Positions 1 to 6,054 of a stretch of DNA of 6,054 nucleotides are shown piece after piece. The notes beneath the pieces are model-generated. The model had not been told where the DNA came from. It saw nothing but the letters and a program-made list of their open reading frames with translations, and did not search any database. The stretch is from contig NZ_JOFL01000051.1 in assembly GCF_000719265.1 (NCBI RefSeq), positions 1 to 6,054 on the forward strand. Direction: 5' to 3'. The position numbers and the translations under genes are program-made. The DNA is from Streptomyces roseoverticillatus (GTDB lineage Bacteria > Actinomycetota > Actinomycetes > Streptomycetales > Streptomycetaceae). Every line of letters begins with the position of its first letter. The first letter of the stretch is position 1.

Positions 1-6054
<6,054 letters not shown>

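Overview
The whole window lies inside one very large gene on the minus strand: a modular type I polyketide synthase (PKS). One reading frame runs without a stop from base 6052 down to base 2, which is 2017 complete codons, and it is open at both ends. Neither the true start nor the true stop is in the window. The very high GC content, the mostly G- or C-ending codons and the assembly-line architecture point to an actinomycete, most likely Streptomyces or a close relative. Residue numbers below count from the codon at 6052-6050 as residue 1.

Reading in the direction of transcription (right to left), the domains are: the C-terminal two thirds of an acyltransferase (AT, 5385-6054), a dehydratase (DH, 4440-5286), the structural half of a ketoreductase (KR, 3900-4439), an enoylreductase (ER, 2955-3893), the catalytic half of the ketoreductase (2360-2954), an acyl carrier protein (ACP, 1868-2090), a short linker, the ketosynthase of the next module (KS, 533-1813), the KS-AT linker (257-532), and the start of the next AT (1-256). 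The window ends one base into what should be the Gly of the GHSxGE nucleophile motif of that second AT. It begins a little after the same motif in the first AT, so it spans almost exactly one module period.

The first module is fully reducing. Its AT has the HAFH signature of malonyl-CoA specificity, and its DH, ER and KR all keep their catalytic residues. The KR is B-type (LDD motif). The predicted outcome is one C2 unit added and reduced to a plain methylene pair, which the ACP passes to the next KS on the same polypeptide. The ACP-KS junction is only about 18 residues and has no docking domain. The extender unit of the next module cannot be read because its specificity motifs lie beyond base 1.

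The region is otherwise a normal PKS. Two things deserve a second look. One is a single in-frame TTA leucine codon (2474-2476), which in Streptomyces would make translation depend on the bldA tRNA. The other is a change in codon style at both window ends, inside the AT domains, which suggests intragenic recombination or homogenised AT cores. There are no intergenic regions, RNA genes, mobile elements, promoters or terminators. I see no evidence of an undescribed system.
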